Part shown: in pieces, positions 28,836 through 37,151 of the stretch | Layout of the letters: every line of letters starts with the position of its first letter | How positions within the stretch are numbered: the stretch's first letter is position 1 | DNA from: Modestobacter caceresii | Lineage (GTDB): Bacteria; Actinomycetota; Actinomycetes; Mycobacteriales; Geodermatophilaceae | Direction of reading: 5' to 3' | Assembly: GCF_000761485.1 (NCBI RefSeq) | Contig: NZ_JPMX01000118.1 | Coordinates: 1 to 64,000 of the forward strand | DNA: 64,000 nucleotides | Made by a program: the position numbers and the translations under genes | The notes under the pieces: generated by a model | The model's input: the letters and a program-made list of their open reading frames with translations, nothing else | Told to the model about the DNA's origin: nothing | Databases searched by the model: none

Positions 28836-29345
28836 GTGGACGACGCCCGCCTGACCCGGATCGAGGAGCGGCTCACCGCGCTGGAACAGCAGCGGTCACA
28901 GCCACCCGGTCCCGTGCCACCGGACCGCGAGCGGTTCTGGCTGCTGCACGGGCTGGCCGCCGAGGCGGCCGAGCTGCCGGGTGGTGCGGTCGCCTACGGC
29001 GGGCAGGTGCGGCTGCCCGGCGGCGAGGAGTACGCCTGGCAGCGGACGCACGACGCCGACGGGCTGCGCGCGGCCGGGCCGGACGACGACGGGACCCTCG
29101 CCACCGCACTGTCGGCCCTCGGCCACCCGGTCCGGCTGCGACTGCTCCGGGAGGTGCTGGGCGGGCACACCACGACCGCGGCGCTGGCCGCACTGCCAGG
29201 GCTGGGCACCACCGGGCAGCTGCACCACCACCTGCGCCAGCTCACCGCCGCCGGTTGGCTGCGCACGGCCGGCCGGGGCACGTACGCGGTACCGGCCGAG
29301 CGGGTCGTGCCGCTGCACGTCGTGCTCGCGGCGGTGGCCCCGTGA
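28836..29345 (+). CDS. ArsR-like winged-helix regulator
   Basis: A 169-residue protein: a short N-terminal coiled coil (RLTRIEERLTALEQQ), a middle region of unknown fold, and a C-terminal winged helix. ALSALGHPVRLRLLREVLGG followed by TTGQLHHHLRQLTAAGWL (about residues 90-145) is a typical ArsR-type wHTH with recognition helix. No metal-binding Cys motif is visible. It is coupled by a GTGA overlap to an M23 peptidase, so it may control cell-wall remodelling. That role is inferred from position. Confidence 0.75.
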   Translation: MDDARLTRIEERLTALEQQRSQPPGPVPPDRERFWLLHGLAAEAAELPGGAVAYGGQVRLPGGEEYAWQRTHDADGLRAAGPDDDGTLATALSALGHPVRLRLLREVLGGHTTTAALAALPGLGTTGQLHHHLRQLTAAGWLRTAGRGTYAVPAERVVPLHVVLAAVAP

Positions 29346-30154
29346 CCGGCGCGACGCTCCGGCGACTGGTGGCCCGCGCACGCCCACCGCTGCCCGCGCT
29401 CGGCGTGCTGCTGATCCTGGCGGACACGGTCGGCCTGCTGGCCTGGGGTGCGCTGGCCGGCATCGTCGTCCTGGTCGGGTTCGGCCTGCTCGACCGGGTG
29501 CGCCCACCCGCCGCCCCGGTGCGCGTCGTCGATCCCCCGGTGCGCGGTCCGTGGCGGGCGCTGAACTCCCCGGCCACGAAGGTCCCGTCGCACGGGGTCA
29601 ACAGCCTCGGCCAGACCCACGCCATCGACCTGGTGCTGGACCCGCCCGGCGGCGGCCGCCCGGAGTTCGGCTCCGGGGGGCAGTGGCGTCGGCCGGAGGA
29701 GTACCCGGCGTTTGGGCAGCCGGTGCTCAGCCCCGTGGACGGCGTCGTGGTGCGCGTGCACCAGCGGCGGCGCGACCACCGGGCCCGCAGCGGCTGGCTG
29801 TCGATCCTGCACCTGCTGGTGCTCGAGGGCTTCGTCCGGCAGGTGGGCGGCGTCCGCTGGCTCGCCGGCAACCACGTCGTCGTCCGGGCCGACGACGGGG
29901 CGTTCGCCGCCCTCGTCCACCTGCGCCGCGGCTCGGTCCTGGTGGAGCGGGGCCGGCGGGTGGTCGCCGGGCAGCAGCTGGCCGAGTGCGGCAACTCGGG
30001 GAACAGCAGCGAACCGCACCTGCACGTCCAGCTGTGCGACTCCCCGGGGCTGGGTGGTGCCGCCGGCATCCCGATGGCCTTCCGCGGCGGCGCCGCCGAC
30101 GGCGCCGACGGACTGCCGGCCGACGGCGAGCTGCTCGGCGTGGCCGTCCGGTGA
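29342..30154 (+). CDS. M23 family metallopeptidase, membrane-anchored
   Basis: A 270-residue protein with an N-terminal hydrophobic region of one or two membrane helices (about 15-50) and a LytM/M23 peptidase domain. Zinc ligand motifs are HAIDLVL (HxxxD) and HLHVQL (HxH), with NSGNSSEPHLHVQ as the usual signature. Such enzymes cut peptidoglycan cross-links, or activate amidases when degenerate; here the ligands appear intact. Expressed with the wHTH gene upstream; a strong terminator follows. Confidence 0.82.
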   Translation: MTGATLRRLVARARPPLPALGVLLILADTVGLLAWGALAGIVVLVGFGLLDRVRPPAAPVRVVDPPVRGPWRALNSPATKVPSHGVNSLGQTHAIDLVLDPPGGGRPEFGSGGQWRRPEEYPAFGQPVLSPVDGVVVRVHQRRRDHRARSGWLSILHLLVLEGFVRQVGGVRWLAGNHVVVRADDGAFAALVHLRRGSVLVERGRRVVAGQQLAECGNSGNSSEPHLHVQLCDSPGLGGAAGIPMAFRGGAADGADGLPADGELLGVAVR

Positions 30155-30162
30155 CGCACGAC

Positions 30163-30192
30163 GGCCCGCGGTGGGGAGCCCCACCGCGGGCC
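30163..30192. terminator. Bidirectional terminator hairpin
   Basis: A perfect 14-bp stem (GGCCCGCGGTGGGG and its complement) with a minimal loop lies in the gap between the convergent M23 peptidase and small membrane protein genes. No T-tract. Confidence 0.7.
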
Positions 30193-30215
30193 GCCGTCGG
30201 GTGTCCCGCCGAGGG

Positions 30216-30539
30216 CTACCGGCCGGCGGTGTCCGCTCCGCCGGTGGGGTCCTCGACCGCCTCGCCGTCCTCGACGACCACCGGCCGCAGCCGGGTCCAG
30301 GCGACGAAGACCAGGGCGAAGACCAGCATGCCGATGCCGGCCCACAGATTGGCGTTCACGTCACCGGTCTTGGCGGCCTCGGCCGCGCCGTAGTCGACGA
30401 TGCCCAGGACGATCAGGACGACGCCGTAAAGCCCGATCAGGCCCGCGATGACGACCCGGACGTCGTAGGCGCCCGCGGTGCGCCGGCCGCCGGTCGCCGG
30501 CGCCCCACCCGCGTCGTGCCCGTTGCTCGAAGTGCTCAT
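30216..30539 (-). CDS. Small membrane protein of the symporter operon (107 aa)
   Basis: A 107-residue protein with a disordered N-terminus and two membrane helices (about residues 27-48, VRVVIAGLIGLYGVVLIVLG, and 64-83, LWAGIGMLVFALVFVAWTRL). It lies 31 bp downstream of the sodium:solute symporter. Proteins of this size and topology accompany SSS transporters in actinobacteria, so it may be an accessory subunit. I know no defined function. Confidence 0.75.
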   Translation of the reverse strand: MSTSSNGHDAGGAPATGGRRTAGAYDVRVVIAGLIGLYGVVLIVLGIVDYGAAEAAKTGDVNANLWAGIGMLVFALVFVAWTRLRPVVVEDGEAVEDPTGGADTAGR

Positions 30540-30570
30540 GGGGTGCTCCTCTCGGGAACGCTGGGGACGG

Positions 30571-32289
30571 TCAGCTGAAGATCAGGTTCAGAGCGATGAC
30601 GAGCACCAACGAGATGCCGGCGAGCTTCGTCGGCGACTGGTACCAGGGCAACCGGTGCGCCTCGGGATCGGTGCGGTCCTCCCTCGGCGTCTCGGAGTAC
30701 ACGAGTCCGGCCAGCTCGGAGACCGGCTTCGGGGCGGTCACCATGCTCACCGCGACGCTCACCACGATGTCCACCACGAACGCCGCACCGGCGGCCACGA
30801 AGCTGGCGCCCTGCCCCTCGAGCCCGATGACGCCGACCTCGCTCAGCGACCACACCAGCACCGCGGCGAGCGTGCCGGAGACCAGTCCGGCCCAGCCGGC
30901 GGTCGGGGTCATCCGCTTCCAGAACATGCCCAGGATGAACGTGGCGAACAGCGGGGCGTTGAAGAAGCCGAAGAGCGTCTGCAGGTAGTCCATCAGGTTG
31001 TCGAAGCCCGCGGCGATGAGCGCGGTGAAGATGGCCGTCACCGTGGCCCCGACGGTCGCCAGCCGGCCGACCTTCAGGTAGTACTCGTCGGGGCGGTCCT
31101 TCTTCACGTACTGCTGCCACAGGTCGTAGCTGAAGACGGTGTTGAAGGCCGAGATGTTGGCCGCCATGCCCGCCATGAACGAGGCCAGCAGGCCGGCGAT
31201 CGCCACGCCCAGCAGGCCGTTGGGGAGCACGTCGCGGATCAGCAGCAGGATCGAGTCGTTGTAGGTGACCCCGGGGTCACCGCCCGCCTTCAGCTCCTGC
31301 ACCTCGTTGACCAGGACCGCCGCGATCATGCCGGGGACGATCACGATGAACGGGATGAACATCTTCGGGAACGAGCCGATGATCGGGGTGCTCCGCGCGG
31401 CCGACATCGACTTGGTGGCCATCGCCCGCTGGACCTCGACGAAGTTCGTCGTCCAGTAGCCGAAGGAGAGCACGAAGCCCAGCCCGAAGACGATCCCGAT
31501 GACCGACAGCACCGGGTTGTCGATGCTGGTCAGGTCGCTGGCCGGCCAGGAGCTGAGGTCGTTCTCGTTGCCGCTGTCACGGATCGAGTCGATCAGCCCA
31601 CCGACGCCACCCACCCGGTGCAGACCGATCAGTGTCAGCGGCAGCAGCGCGGCCACGATGACGAAGAACTGCAGCACCTCGTTGTAGATGGCCGCCGACA
31701 GGCCACCGAGGGTGATGTAGCTCAGCACCACCGCCGCGGCGACGATCAGCGAGATCCACTGCGGCCAGCCCAGCAGGGCGTTCACGATGGTGGCCAGCAG
31801 GTAGAGGTTGATGCCGGCGATGAGCACCTGGGCGAGCGCGAAGCTCAGCGCGTTGACCAGGTGGGCGCCGGTGCCGAAGCGGCGGCGCATGAACTCCGGG
31901 ACGCTGCGCACCTTCGACCCGTAGTAGAAGGGCATCATCACCACGCCCAGGAAGAGCATGGCCGGCACGGCGCCGATCCAGAAGTAGTGGAACGTGGCCA
32001 TGCCGAACTGGGCGCCGTTGGCCGACATGCCGATGATCTCGACGGCCCCGAGGTTGGCCGAGATGAACGCCAGACCGGTCACCCAGGCGGGCAGTGACCG
32101 GCCGGACAGGAAGAAGTCGAGGCTGTCGGACACCCGGCTGCGGGCGGCGAAGCCGATGAGCAGGACGACGGCGAAGTAGGCGGCGACGAGCGCGTAGTCG
32201 ACGAGGTTCGCGTCGAGTCGCAGGCTCTCCTCCGCGGCGAGGACCACCGGGGTTCCCTCCAGGTTCGGTGAGATCGGGTCTCCGGCCAC
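30571..32289 (-). CDS. Sodium:solute symporter (SSS family)
   Basis: A 572-residue transporter with about 13 or 14 hydrophobic helices. FFLSGRSLPAWVTGLAFISANLGAVEIIGMSANG near the N-terminus matches SSS family signatures, and LMDYLQTLFGFFNAPLFATFILGMFWKR resembles the sugar-type (SglT-like) C-terminal half. Sodium-driven uptake of a sugar or similar solute is likely, but substrate cannot be assigned. GTG start at 32289. It heads a two-gene operon with the small membrane protein. The upstream gap to the tRNA cluster (32290-32453) shows no clear promoter. Confidence 0.88.
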   Translation of the reverse strand: MAGDPISPNLEGTPVVLAAEESLRLDANLVDYALVAAYFAVVLLIGFAARSRVSDSLDFFLSGRSLPAWVTGLAFISANLGAVEIIGMSANGAQFGMATFHYFWIGAVPAMLFLGVVMMPFYYGSKVRSVPEFMRRRFGTGAHLVNALSFALAQVLIAGINLYLLATIVNALLGWPQWISLIVAAAVVLSYITLGGLSAAIYNEVLQFFVIVAALLPLTLIGLHRVGGVGGLIDSIRDSGNENDLSSWPASDLTSIDNPVLSVIGIVFGLGFVLSFGYWTTNFVEVQRAMATKSMSAARSTPIIGSFPKMFIPFIVIVPGMIAAVLVNEVQELKAGGDPGVTYNDSILLLIRDVLPNGLLGVAIAGLLASFMAGMAANISAFNTVFSYDLWQQYVKKDRPDEYYLKVGRLATVGATVTAIFTALIAAGFDNLMDYLQTLFGFFNAPLFATFILGMFWKRMTPTAGWAGLVSGTLAAVLVWSLSEVGVIGLEGQGASFVAAGAAFVVDIVVSVAVSMVTAPKPVSELAGLVYSETPREDRTDPEAHRLPWYQSPTKLAGISLVLVIALNLIFS

Positions 32290-32453
32290 GGACGGCCGGG
32301 GACCTCTGCCTGCCTCACAGGGCGGGCACGGTGGTGCGGCGCGATGATCAGCCCGGGGAAGCTAACACCGGATCACCACTCCGGCACTTCGTTGGTCACC
32401 GCAACGGGTGACGACTGTGACCGTCGTCATGCGGGCGACCCACAGAGACGACG

Positions 32454-32484
32454 AGAGCCCCCGACCCGGTGGGTCGGGGGCTCT
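32454..32484 (-). terminator. Terminator of the first tRNA-Glu gene
   Basis: A 14-bp stem (AGAGCCCCCGACCC and its complement) with loop GGT, starting 8 bp downstream of the tRNA 3' end on the minus strand. An almost identical hairpin follows the second copy. Confidence 0.75.
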
Positions 32485-32492
32485 GTCAGGTG

Positions 32493-32565
32493 TAGCCCCG
32501 AAGGGATTCGAACCCTCGCTACCGCCGTGAGAGGGCGGCGTCCTGGGCCGCTAGACGACGGGGCC
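32493..32565 (-). tRNA. tRNA-Glu (CTC), copy 1
   Basis: A 73-nt cloverleaf read on the minus strand. The acceptor stem GGCCCCG pairs with CGGGGCT (G1-U72 wobble), the anticodon stem is CCGCC/GGCGG with loop CTCTCAC and anticodon CTC, and the T-loop is TTCGAAT. CCA is not fully encoded. The sequence is identical to the copy at 32722-32794. Confidence 0.95.
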
Positions 32566-32681
32566 AGGTGGTGCGGCGCTGATTCTGCCAGACGGCCGGG
32601 ACCCGCTCGCGGGACCCCTCTCCCGTGGCGCCGCCCGCGGGGCGCCCGACCGGCGCTGCTCGGAGACACCCGCAGACGACG

Positions 32682-32713
32682 AGAGCCCCCGACCCGTGGG
32701 GGTCGGGGGCTCT
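32682..32713 (-). terminator. Terminator of the second tRNA-Glu gene
   Basis: The same 14-bp stem as at 32454 with loop GTGG, also starting 8 bp after the tRNA 3' end. The copied hairpin shows the duplication included the tRNA and its terminator. Confidence 0.75.
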
Positions 32714-32721
32714 GCCAGGTG

Positions 32722-32794
32722 TAGCCCCGAAGGGATTCGAACCCTCGCTACCGCCGTGAGAGGGCGGCGTCCTGGGCCGCTAGACGACGGGGCC
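32722..32794 (-). tRNA. tRNA-Glu (CTC), copy 2
   Basis: Identical in all 73 positions to the copy at 32493-32565, with matching flanks (GTGT on the 3' side, CAGGTGGTG on the 5' side). It lies 229 bp upstream of copy 1 and just downstream of tRNA-Gln, all on the minus strand. Confidence 0.95.
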
Positions 32795-32838
32795 AGGTGG
32801 TGCTGTGGTGCGGTCGTGCTGAGGAGCTGTGCTCCTCG

Positions 32839-32910
32839 CTGGGGTACCAGGACTCGAACCTAGACTAACGGAACCAGAAACCGTCGGGCTGCCAATTACC
32901 CCATACCCCA
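32839..32910 (-). tRNA. tRNA-Gln (CTG)
   Basis: A 72-nt cloverleaf: acceptor TGGGGTA/TACCCCA with discriminator G, D-arm with GGTAATTGGCAGC, anticodon loop TTCTGGT giving CTG (closing pair T-T mismatched), T-loop TTCGAGT. It is next to tRNA-Glu and close to gltX, whose product in Gram-positive bacteria commonly charges both tRNAs. Confidence 0.95.
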
Positions 32911-32995
32911 TTGGCCGTGCAGCACCTTGCGGCGCCGGGAAAGAACACTACCCGATCCCCCGGGAGCCAGCACGGGCACCCCCCTCGTGGGCGCG

Positions 32996-34354
32996 TCAGC
33001 CCCCCGGTGGCCGGCCCCAGCCGCTGGAGGACGGCGGCGCGGCCCAGGCACCCGGCGCCGCCGGGGAGCCCCACGGCGGCGCGGGAGGCGGCGTGCCCCA
33101 CGTCGGACGACCGGGGGCCGCAGTGGGGGCAGGCGCCGGCAGCTGCAGCGCGGGGCTGAGCAGCTCCGGCCGCAGCCGCCGGCTGGTGACGGCCACCCAG
33201 GCGAGGAAGGCGACCATCCCGGAGATCCCGAGCAGGGTGGTCACCCAGCTCAGGGCACCGCCGGGGTCGGCGGTGGCCAGCTCCTCGCCCAGGGCGCCGG
33301 CCAGCACGAAGATCACCACGTTGTTCACCGCGTGCAGCGCGATGGCGGCCTCCAGCCCCCCGGTCAGCCAGACCACCCCCGACAGCACCAGGCCGATGAC
33401 GAACCGGTAGAGGAACGACTCGGCGTCCGGCGGCAGGTGGGCGGCGGAGAACAGGGCGGCCGTCAGCACCGCCGCGACCACCGCGCCGGCCTGTGGTCGG
33501 CCCACCCAGCCGGCGATCGCCTGGGTCAGGTAGCCGCGGAAGACGTACTCCTCGGCCGCGCACTGCAACGGCGTCGTCAGCAGCACGACCAGCAGCAGCC
33601 AGCCGAAGGAGGAGGTCGGCCCGGTGATCGACAGGTCGGTGGCCGCGATGGTGAGCAGCAGGCCGGCGGCGACCGCCAGCCCGAGGGTCGCCAGGGCGCG
33701 CCAGGTCCAGGGCAGCAGCATCCGCCAGCGCAGTCGGCCCAGCACCGAGGACGACCAGCCGATCCGCAGCCCGTGCGGCACGAGCCAGCACACCCACACG
33801 ATCGGGATCGCCACGATCAGCGAGGCGTTGGTGAACAGCAGGACCCAGACGTCGGTGAGGTCCGTCATGGCGAGGTCGGGCACCACGCCGGTCACGTGAA
33901 CGACCAGCACCAGCACCACAGCTGCCACGCCGTAGAGGACGGTGAACAGCAGCAGGCCCAGCAGCGGGCGCCACCACGCCCAGTCCCGCGTCCGCATCAA
34001 CAGCTCGTAGGGCTGCGGGGTGTCGTGCGGCGGCGCCCCGGGCGGGGTCACCGGCCGGGGCGGTCGCGACGGGCGCTGCGCCGGAGGTGGGTAGGTGCGC
34101 TGCGCCGGAGGCGGGTAGGTGCCCGGCGCCGGAGGTGGGTAGGTGCCCGGTGCCGGAGGCGGGTACGGCGGGAGGCCGGCAGCCGGGTACGGCCCACCGG
34201 GAGGCGCCCACCCCGGGCCGGCCGGCCAGCCGGCGGGACCGCCCGGCGGCGGGCCGAGCGGGACCCGGGGCGGAGCGCCGTACCGGCCGGTCGGCGGCGG
34301 GCCGGCGTACGGCGGCTCACCCTGCCCCCAGGCGCTCCAGCCCCCGCCGGTCAT
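32996..34354 (-). CDS. CPBP (CAAX-like) intramembrane protease
   Basis: A 452-residue protein. The first ~120 residues are Pro/Gly/Tyr-rich, with tandem [16 protein letters not shown] repeats facing the cytoplasm. About eight membrane helices follow, and the C-terminus is again Pro/Ala-rich. The CPBP catalytic motifs are present: EEYVFRGYL (EExxxR), FSAAHLPP, and HAVNNVVIF (HxxxN). Family members cleave prenylated or bacteriocin-type substrates in other bacteria; the target here is unknown. The ATG at 34354 overlaps the gltX stop by 4 bp. Confidence 0.85.
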   Translation of the reverse strand: MTGGGWSAWGQGEPPYAGPPPTGRYGAPPRVPLGPPPGGPAGWPAGPGWAPPGGPYPAAGLPPYPPPAPGTYPPPAPGTYPPPAQRTYPPPAQRPSRPPRPVTPPGAPPHDTPQPYELLMRTRDWAWWRPLLGLLLFTVLYGVAAVVLVLVVHVTGVVPDLAMTDLTDVWVLLFTNASLIVAIPIVWVCWLVPHGLRIGWSSSVLGRLRWRMLLPWTWRALATLGLAVAAGLLLTIAATDLSITGPTSSFGWLLLVVLLTTPLQCAAEEYVFRGYLTQAIAGWVGRPQAGAVVAAVLTAALFSAAHLPPDAESFLYRFVIGLVLSGVVWLTGGLEAAIALHAVNNVVIFVLAGALGEELATADPGGALSWVTTLLGISGMVAFLAWVAVTSRRLRPELLSPALQLPAPAPTAAPGRPTWGTPPPAPPWGSPAAPGAWAAPPSSSGWGRPPGG

Positions 34355-35835
34355 CCGGTCGCGATCCCGCGGGCAGCAGCGAGCCGGGCCAGGGTGCGCT
34401 CGCGGCCCAGCAGCTCCATCGACTCGTACAGCGGTGGGGAGACCGTCCGGCCGCTGACCGCCACCCGGACCGGCCCGAAGGCCTGCCGCGGCTTGCGGCC
34501 CAGCCCCTCGACGAGGGCCTCCTTGAGCGCCGTCTCGATCGCCGGGGTCGTCCACTCCGGCAGCGCCTGCAGCGCCGCCGACGCCGCGTCCAGCACCTCA
34601 CGGGCACCGGCGCCCAGCTGCTTCTCCGCGGCCGCCGGGTCGATCTCGACGTCCTCGGTGAACAGGAAGCCGAGCAGCCCGACCGCGTCGGACAGGACGA
34701 TCATCCGCTCCTGGGCCAGCGGTGCGATCGCCTCGAGCGTCGCGGCCTGCTCAGCGGTGGGCGGGTCGGCGACCAGCCCGGCGCCGGCCAGGTACGGCGT
34801 CACCGCGGCGAGGAACTCCTCGACCGGCAGGGCGCGCAGGTGGGTGGAGTTGATCGCCTCGGCCTTCTTGAGGTCGAACCGCGCCGGGTTGGCGCTGACC
34901 TTGTCCACGTCGAAGGCGGCGGCCAGCTCCGCCGGCGAGAAGATGTCCCGGTCCTCGGCGATCGACCAGCCCAGCAGGGCCAGGTAGTTGACCAGCCCGG
35001 CGGGCAGGAAGCCCCGGTCCCGGTAGACGTCGAAGTTCGACTGCGGGTCCCGCTTGGACAGCTTCTTGTTGCCCTCCCCCATGACCAGGGGCAGGTGCCC
35101 GAAGCGCGGCGTGCCCGCGGCGACACCGATCTCGGTGAGCGCCCGGTAGAGCGCGATCTGCCGCGGGGTGGAGGGCAGCAGGTCCTCACCGCGCAGCACG
35201 TCGGTGATGCCCATCAGCGCGTCGTCGACCGGGTTCACCAGCGTGTACAGCGGGGTGCCGTTGCCCCGGACCAGCACGAAGTCGGGGACGGCGCCGGCGG
35301 CGAAGCGGACCTCACCGCGCACGTGGTCGTCCCAGGACAGGTCGGTGTCGGGCATCCGCAGCCGGACGACGGCCTCCCGGCCCTCCGCGAGGAAGGCGGC
35401 CCGCTGCGCATCGGTCGTCGTCCGGTCGGCGTTGTCGTAGCCGAGCTTGGCGTCCTGCCCGGCGGCCAGCCTCCGGGCGGTGACCTCCTCCGGCGTGGAG
35501 AACGACTCGTAGGCGTGGCCGGACTCCAGCAGCCGGGCGACGACGTCGCGGTAGACGTCGCTGCGCTCGGACTGCCGGTACGGACCGTGCGGCCCGCCGA
35601 CCTCGGGGCCCTCGTCCCAGTTCAGCCCGAGCCAGCGCAGGCAGTCCAGCAGGTGCCGCTCGGACTCCAGGGTGTTGCGGGCCGGGTCGGTGTCCTCGAT
35701 CCTGACCACGAACTGACCACCGGTGTGCCGGGCGTAGGCCCAGTTGTACAGCGCGGCGCGCATCACCCCGACGTGCACGGTGCCGGTCGGCGACGGGCAG
35801 AACCGGGTGCGCACCGGGCCGGCCGGGGCGGTCAT
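34351..35835 (-). CDS. gltX: Glutamate--tRNA ligase
   Basis: GluRS (494 aa). The class I signature appears as [10 protein letters not shown] (HVGV in place of HIGH) near residue 13, and KMSKS as KKLSKRD. In most actinobacteria this enzyme charges both tRNA-Glu and tRNA-Gln, the latter then amidated by GatCAB. That fits with the tRNA-Glu and tRNA-Gln genes 1.5 kb downstream. The ATG at 35835 overlaps the FAH-family gene stop by 4 bp. The gltX-tRNA arrangement resembles M. tuberculosis Rv2992c. Confidence 0.95.
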   Translation of the reverse strand: MTAPAGPVRTRFCPSPTGTVHVGVMRAALYNWAYARHTGGQFVVRIEDTDPARNTLESERHLLDCLRWLGLNWDEGPEVGGPHGPYRQSERSDVYRDVVARLLESGHAYESFSTPEEVTARRLAAGQDAKLGYDNADRTTTDAQRAAFLAEGREAVVRLRMPDTDLSWDDHVRGEVRFAAGAVPDFVLVRGNGTPLYTLVNPVDDALMGITDVLRGEDLLPSTPRQIALYRALTEIGVAAGTPRFGHLPLVMGEGNKKLSKRDPQSNFDVYRDRGFLPAGLVNYLALLGWSIAEDRDIFSPAELAAAFDVDKVSANPARFDLKKAEAINSTHLRALPVEEFLAAVTPYLAGAGLVADPPTAEQAATLEAIAPLAQERMIVLSDAVGLLGFLFTEDVEIDPAAAEKQLGAGAREVLDAASAALQALPEWTTPAIETALKEALVEGLGRKPRQAFGPVRVAVSGRTVSPPLYESMELLGRERTLARLAAARGIATG

Positions 35836-36641
35836 CGGACGCCGGCCGTGGAGGTCGGGTCGGCGCCGGCGACGGTGCTGGTCAGCGTGCCCAGGCCCTC
35901 GATCGTGCACTCCACCCGCTGGCCCGGGGCGATCGGGCCGACCCCGGCCGGGGTGCCGGTCAGCACCACGTCACCGGGCAGCAGGGTCATCACCTGGGAG
36001 ATGTGCGAGATCAGCGTCGGCACGCCGAACAGCAGCTGGCTGGTCCGGCCGGACTGGCGCAGCTCGCCGTCCACGCTGCAGGTGATCTCCAGGTCGGCCG
36101 GGTCCTTGCCGAGGCCGGCCAGGTCGGTCTCGATCCACGGGCCCAGCGGGCAGAAGGAGTCGAAGCCCTTCGCCCGGGTCCACTGCCCGTCGCTGCGCTG
36201 CATGTCCCGCTCGGTCACGTCGTTGCCGATCGTGTAGCCGAAGACGCTGGACAGCGCCTGCTCCGGGCTGACCTGACGGGCGCCGCGCGCCCCGATCACG
36301 ACGGCGAGCTCGACCTCGTGGTGCACGTTCGTGCTGCCGACCGGGATGCGGATCGCGTCGCCCGGGCCGATCACCGTGGTGGAGGGCTTGAGGAAGACCA
36401 GCGGCTCCTTCGGGGCGTCCCCGGTCGCCATCTCCTGCACGTGGTCGGCGTAGTTCTTGCCGATGCCGACCACCTTGCTCGGGAGGATCGGCGAGAGCAG
36501 CCGGACGTCGGCCGCGGCGTACCGCTGACCGGTGAAGGAGATCTGACCGAACGGGTGGCCTTCGATCTGGGCGACCTGGCCGTCCCCGTCGAGGACCCCG
36601 AAGGACATGCCGGCTGGGTGGGCGAAGCGGACGATGCGCAC
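35832..36641 (-). CDS. Fumarylacetoacetate hydrolase family protein
   Basis: A 269-residue FAH-fold enzyme. [16 protein letters not shown], the metal-binding Glu pair in [11 protein letters not shown], and [13 protein letters not shown] are all signatures of the family, which includes acylpyruvate hydrolases, oxaloacetate decarboxylases and hydroxyheptadienedioate isomerases. It matches M. tuberculosis Rv2993c in position upstream of gltX. Oxaloacetate tautomerase or acylpyruvate hydrolase activity is plausible; substrate unknown. GTG start. Confidence 0.85.
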   Translation of the reverse strand: MRIVRFAHPAGMSFGVLDGDGQVAQIEGHPFGQISFTGQRYAAADVRLLSPILPSKVVGIGKNYADHVQEMATGDAPKEPLVFLKPSTTVIGPGDAIRIPVGSTNVHHEVELAVVIGARGARQVSPEQALSSVFGYTIGNDVTERDMQRSDGQWTRAKGFDSFCPLGPWIETDLAGLGKDPADLEITCSVDGELRQSGRTSQLLFGVPTLISHISQVMTLLPGDVVLTGTPAGVGPIAPGQRVECTIEGLGTLTSTVAGADPTSTAGVR

Positions 36642-36707
36642 GTCCTCAGGCTAGTCGGGGCTCCGTGTCCGGCCACCGTGCGGCATGCCAGGTCGCTACC
36701 GTGCGTC

Positions 36708-37106
36708 ATGGCCGCCCGGATCACCGCAGTCGCCGTCGACTCCACCGACCCTGCCGCGCTCGCCCAGTGGTGGGCAGACGTGCTCGGCTACGAGGTGCAG
36801 GACACCGACGACGACGGCGTGGTGACGATCGGCCCACCGGGGCAGGAGTCCAAGGGCCCGCAGCCCGTGCTGGACTTCGTCCCGGTGCCCGACCCGACGC
36901 CGGGCAAGCTGCGGCTGCACCTGGACCTCAACGCCACCGACCGGTCGCAGGCCGAGGAGCTGGACCGGCTGCTCGCCCTCGGCGCCACCCCGGTGGACGT
37001 CGGACAGGGCCCGCTCACCGACGAGATGACCTGGCACGTGCTGGCCGACCCGGAGGGCAACGAGTTCTGCCTGCTGGCCAGCACGGTGGCACCGCTCCGG
37101 GGTTGA
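36708..37106 (+). CDS. VOC (glyoxalase/dioxygenase-fold) protein
   Basis: A 132-residue vicinal-oxygen-chelate protein. DSTDPAALAQWWADVLGYEVQ opens the fold and WHVLADPEGNEFCLL closes it. HLDLNAT suggests a metal-ligand-like His. It resembles the glyoxalase-like subgroup common in actinobacteria; substrate unknown. ATG at 36708, with longer open frame upstream lacking similarity. Its stop codon falls in the first unit of a 14-bp tandem repeat that also holds the stop of the convergent decarboxylase gene. Confidence 0.82.
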   Translation: MAARITAVAVDSTDPAALAQWWADVLGYEVQDTDDDGVVTIGPPGQESKGPQPVLDFVPVPDPTPGKLRLHLDLNATDRSQAEELDRLLALGATPVDVGQGPLTDEMTWHVLADPEGNEFCLLASTVAPLRG

Positions 37107-37151
37107 ACGCTCGGGGTTGAACGCTCGGGGTTGAACGCTCAGGGGTTGAAC
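37099..37151. repeat. 14-bp tandem repeat at converging gene ends
   Basis: The unit GGGGTTGAACGCTC occurs three times in perfect tandem (37099-37140), followed after one base by a partial fourth copy (GGGGTTGAAC). The VOC stop lies in unit 1. The decarboxylase stop lies at the end of unit 3, and its last two codons come from the partial copy. Confidence 0.9.

Noticed and set aside
33900-34330. Proline-rich repeats in the CPBP protease as a separate gene
   Set aside because: They are in frame with the membrane protease after the ATG at 34354 and have no start or ribosome site of their own.
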